From Streptomyces asoensis (GTDB lineage Bacteria > Actinomycetota > Actinomycetes > Streptomycetales > Streptomycetaceae), in the NCBI RefSeq assembly GCF_013085465.1, contig NZ_CP049838.1:2046001-2110000 (forward strand): a stretch of 64,000 bases of DNA. Direction: 5' to 3'. Shown piece by piece: positions 61,817 to 64,000 of the stretch (position 1 is its first letter; each line of letters opens with the position of its first letter). The position numbers and the translations under genes were made by a program. The notes under the pieces were generated by a model. That model did no database searches and was not told the DNA's origin. It saw nothing but the letters and a program-made list of their open reading frames with translations.

Positions 61817-62923
61817 CTAGAGGGCGAGCAGCTCCTTGGTCGTGATGGTGAGTAGCTCGGGTCCGCCGTCCGCCTCGGGGCGCACGACGAGCGTGTCATC
61901 GATCCGGACACCGCCCCGGCCCGGGAGGTGGACCCCCGGTTCGACGGTGACCGGCACGCAAGCGTCCAGTTTACCCATGGCCGCGGGAGACAACTGCGGG
62001 TCCTCTTCGATTTCGAGTCCGACACCGTGCCCGGTGAGCTCCTGGAGGCCCTCGGAGTGCCCCGCGGAGTCCAGGATCTGGCGGGCCGCGCGGTCCACGT
62101 CCCGGAAGGCTGCGCCGGGTGCCAGGGCCTCGCGTCCGGCCCGCTGGGCAGCGAAGACGAGGTCGTACAGCTCGATCTGCCAGTCGGCGGGGGACGTGCC
62201 GATCACGAAGGTACGGCCGATCTCACAGCGGTAGCCGCGGTAGCTCGCCCCCAGGCAGACGGAGAGGAAGTCGCCCTCCTCGACGCGCCGGTCGGTGGGC
62301 CGGTGGCCGCGCCGGCCGGAGTTCGGGCCAGTGGCGACCGAAGTGGCGAAGGCGGGGCCGTCGGCACCGTGATCGACGAGACGCCGTTCCAGTTCGAGGG
62401 CGAGATGCCGTTCCGTACGGCCCACCAGGATGGACTCCAGCAGCTCTCCCAGGGCCTGGTCGGCGATCTCGGCGCCGATCCGCAGACAGGAGATCTCCTC
62501 CTCGTCCTTCACCACCCTCAGCTGTTCGACCGCGCCGCCCAGGTCGGCGAGGCGCAGCCCGGGCGCGACGGACCGCAGTTCGCGGTGGCGGGCCACGGTG
62601 AGGTGATGCTCCTCCACCGCGAGGGAGTCGCCGCCCTCGCCCACGAGGAGATCGGCGGCGGCCACCGCCGGATCGCCTCCGGGGCGGCGAAGGCAATGGA
62701 CCCGCAGGGCCTCGTCCGGCCGGCCCTCGCTCGGGCGGTCGTCGGGCGGGCCCGTGCAGACGAGAAGATCCTCACGTCTGCCCAGTAGCAGGACGGCGCC
62801 GCGCGGGGCCGCGCCCGCGAGGTATCTCACGTTGGCGGGGCGGGAGATCAGCGCGGTGGCGCTGCCGCTCGCGTTGCAGCGTTCTCTCAGCCGGGTGCGG
62901 CGGGACGCGTAGACCTCTGACAT
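61817..62923 (-). CDS. Xaa-Pro peptidase family (M24) homologue with altered metal ligands
   Basis: A 368-residue M24 protein in the place usually labelled pepQ. The N-terminal creatinase domain is ~1-125 and the pita-bread domain ~130-368. The five metal ligands Asp-Asp-His-Glu-Glu expected for the family appear as Cys (LSVCLGA instead of xxDFGA), Glu (RCEIGRT instead of SDxTRT), His (TGHGVG), Glu (VTVEPGVH) and Asp (VRIDDT instead of RIED). Three of five are changed, so ordinary di-metal peptidase activity is doubtful. It lies upstream of efp, a neighbourhood common in bacteria. Confidence 0.85.
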   Translation of the reverse strand: MSEVYASRRTRLRERCNASGSATALISRPANVRYLAGAAPRGAVLLLGRREDLLVCTGPPDDRPSEGRPDEALRVHCLRRPGGDPAVAAADLLVGEGGDSLAVEEHHLTVARHRELRSVAPGLRLADLGGAVEQLRVVKDEEEISCLRIGAEIADQALGELLESILVGRTERHLALELERRLVDHGADGPAFATSVATGPNSGRRGHRPTDRRVEEGDFLSVCLGASYRGYRCEIGRTFVIGTSPADWQIELYDLVFAAQRAGREALAPGAAFRDVDRAARQILDSAGHSEGLQELTGHGVGLEIEEDPQLSPAAMGKLDACVPVTVEPGVHLPGRGGVRIDDTLVVRPEADGGPELLTITTKELLAL

Positions 62924-63014
62924 GACACGAGCGTAGGAGGAGTGGCCGGATTGTGCCGGTTGGGAGGGCGTTCGGGGGAACGGTCCGGGTCGGACCGGAG
63001 CGCTCGGGAGCGCT

Positions 63015-63836
63015 CTACCACTTCGGCGGGCTCGCGATCGCCCTCGCCAGCACGTCGTCCAGGACCCTCGCCGTCGTCGGGACGTCCAGTTGGGAGTTGT
63101 CGATGATGGGGAGGCCGGATCCGTACCAGCCGGCCATGCGGCCGTGGATACGGGCAACCTCCTCGTCGGTGAGGCGGCGGTTGCCGGAGCGTGCGGCGTT
63201 GCGCTCCAGGACGACTTCAAGGCCGGGCAGGAGGACGACGGGCAGCAGGCCCGGGCCCACATGCCGTTTCCAGCCGCCCAGGCCCACGGCCGGGCGGTCG
63301 GGGAAGATCGCGTCGTCCAGGATGCACGAGATGCCGTTGGCCAGGAAGTTGCGCGCGGCGAAGCCACAGGTGCGTCGGGCCAGGCGGTACTGGGCCTCGG
63401 AATGGTCGTTCCACCCCGACTGCGGGTCGGCGAAGCCCGAGCGGACCCATTCCCGTACGTCGTCGAGGCTGACATGGGCCGTGGGCACCCGGCGGTGGTC
63501 GGCCCAGAACTTTGCGACGCTCGTCTTCCCGGCGCCCGCCGGGCCGATCAGCAGCACGGCCAGCGTCGTGGCCGTCGGGTCGGGGACGATGGGGGCGGGC
63601 GGCGCGCTGGGCATGGGAACGGGGCCGCCCGGCGGCAGCGGGACATGCCCGGTGGTGTCGGTGCCCTGCGGCACCGGTGCGTGCTGCGGGGCGGGCGGGG
63701 GCGGCACGGGCGGGACCGGCGGCTGGGGCGCGGGCGGCACCGGGCCCGAGGGGGCGCCGAGGTACCCCGGCTGCTGCTGGGGGGCGCCGCCCGGCTGGTG
63801 GGGCGGCGGCAGCGGAGAACCCACTGCGTGCTGCAT
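63015..63836 (-). CDS. P-loop ATPase with proline-rich N-terminus
   Basis: A 273-residue protein. Residues ~1-88 are Pro/Gln/Ala-rich and disordered-looking. The rest is a P-loop kinase-like domain: Walker A LIGPAGAGKTSVAKFWA (~residues 96-106), HVSLDDVREWVRSGFADPQ, a SCILDDAIFP strand that may act as Walker B, and a lid-like EVVLERNAARSGNRRLTDEEVARIHGRM. This resembles zeta-toxin/shikimate-kinase-like ATPases annotated as AAA family or ATP-binding in Streptomyces. Substrate unknown. Confidence 0.75.
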   Translation of the reverse strand: MQHAVGSPLPPPHQPGGAPQQQPGYLGAPSGPVPPAPQPPVPPVPPPPAPQHAPVPQGTDTTGHVPLPPGGPVPMPSAPPAPIVPDPTATTLAVLLIGPAGAGKTSVAKFWADHRRVPTAHVSLDDVREWVRSGFADPQSGWNDHSEAQYRLARRTCGFAARNFLANGISCILDDAIFPDRPAVGLGGWKRHVGPGLLPVVLLPGLEVVLERNAARSGNRRLTDEEVARIHGRMAGWYGSGLPIIDNSQLDVPTTARVLDDVLARAIASPPKW

Positions 63837-63913
63837 CCGGTGCCACTCCGTCTCGTACAGGCAATGGGCGCTGGTTGTGAGGGGTGCGGACCCCCTCTTC
63901 GCTACTGAACGGT

Positions 63914-63953
63914 ACCGCCCCCGGTCGTCGTTTGGTGAACGGCCGGGGGCGGT
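63914..63953 (-). terminator. Terminator of the gene beyond the right edge
   Basis: ACCGCCCCCGG pairs with CCGGGGGCGGT around an 18-base loop that has a small inner stem (CGT/ACG). It probably ends a minus-strand gene located past 64000; in related genomes this would be an aro gene, but that cannot be seen here. Confidence 0.6.
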
Positions 63954-64000
63954 CCGAAGTGCCCGGTGCGGAAAGCGAATCGGGCGGAAGGGAAGCGGGC

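Overview
The window is chromosomal DNA of a Streptomyces species. Supporting signs are very high G+C, abundant GTG starts, the developmental regulator bldD with its operator, the actinobacterial integration host factor sIHF, an FMN-riboswitch rib operon of the streptomycete type, and a gene order that, from memory, matches the S. coelicolor SCO143x-SCO149x core region. I see no insertion sequence, prophage, CRISPR array or tRNA gene. Most genes lie on the minus strand.

Left part (1-16.8 kb): the start of a secreted C39-like peptidase; a P-loop kinase with no ordinary start codon; a possible small RNA; a TPR/AAA+ ATPase; two CNNM/CorC-type membrane proteins; and a compact minus-strand operon ribE-ribM-ribBA-ribH-hisE-hisG-PH protein behind an FMN riboswitch. 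Next come an NmrA-type reductase behind what looks like a DasR-controlled chitinase promoter, a divergent ROK regulator/MFS pair with a shared palindrome, a thioesterase and an NCS2 nucleobase permease.

Middle part (16.8-37.9 kb): a GH6 hydrolase, a DUF5995 protein, and a DavB/DavA-like pair (amino acid 2-monooxygenase plus amidase). A second MFS protein follows, then an ABC importer linked to a HAD/EEP fusion enzyme and controlled by a divergent GntR regulator. Next are an amino-acid permease-Lrp operon, GuaB1, a lipoprotein RNase Sa/barstar pair, a SorC regulator, rpe and an MMPL exporter. The davBA operon and the permease-lrp operon carry the same three-box array (CGTTGCG) with nearly identical spacing, which suggests one Lrp-controlled lysine/arginine uptake and degradation regulon.

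Right part (37.9-64 kb): argG with a probable leaderless, ARG-box promoter; fmt-rsmB; an HTH protein with tandem repeats; a helicase-dead priA; metK; coaBC; rpoZ; gmk; and sihF. The full pyrimidine operon pyrR-pyrB-pyrC-(membrane protein)-carA-carB-pyrD-pyrF follows, with a PyrR-binding leader. It is divergent from bldD. Last come nusB, efp, an M24 peptidase homologue with altered metal ligands, and a proline-rich P-loop ATPase.

Family assignments are from recognised motifs and memory of homologues; no search was run.
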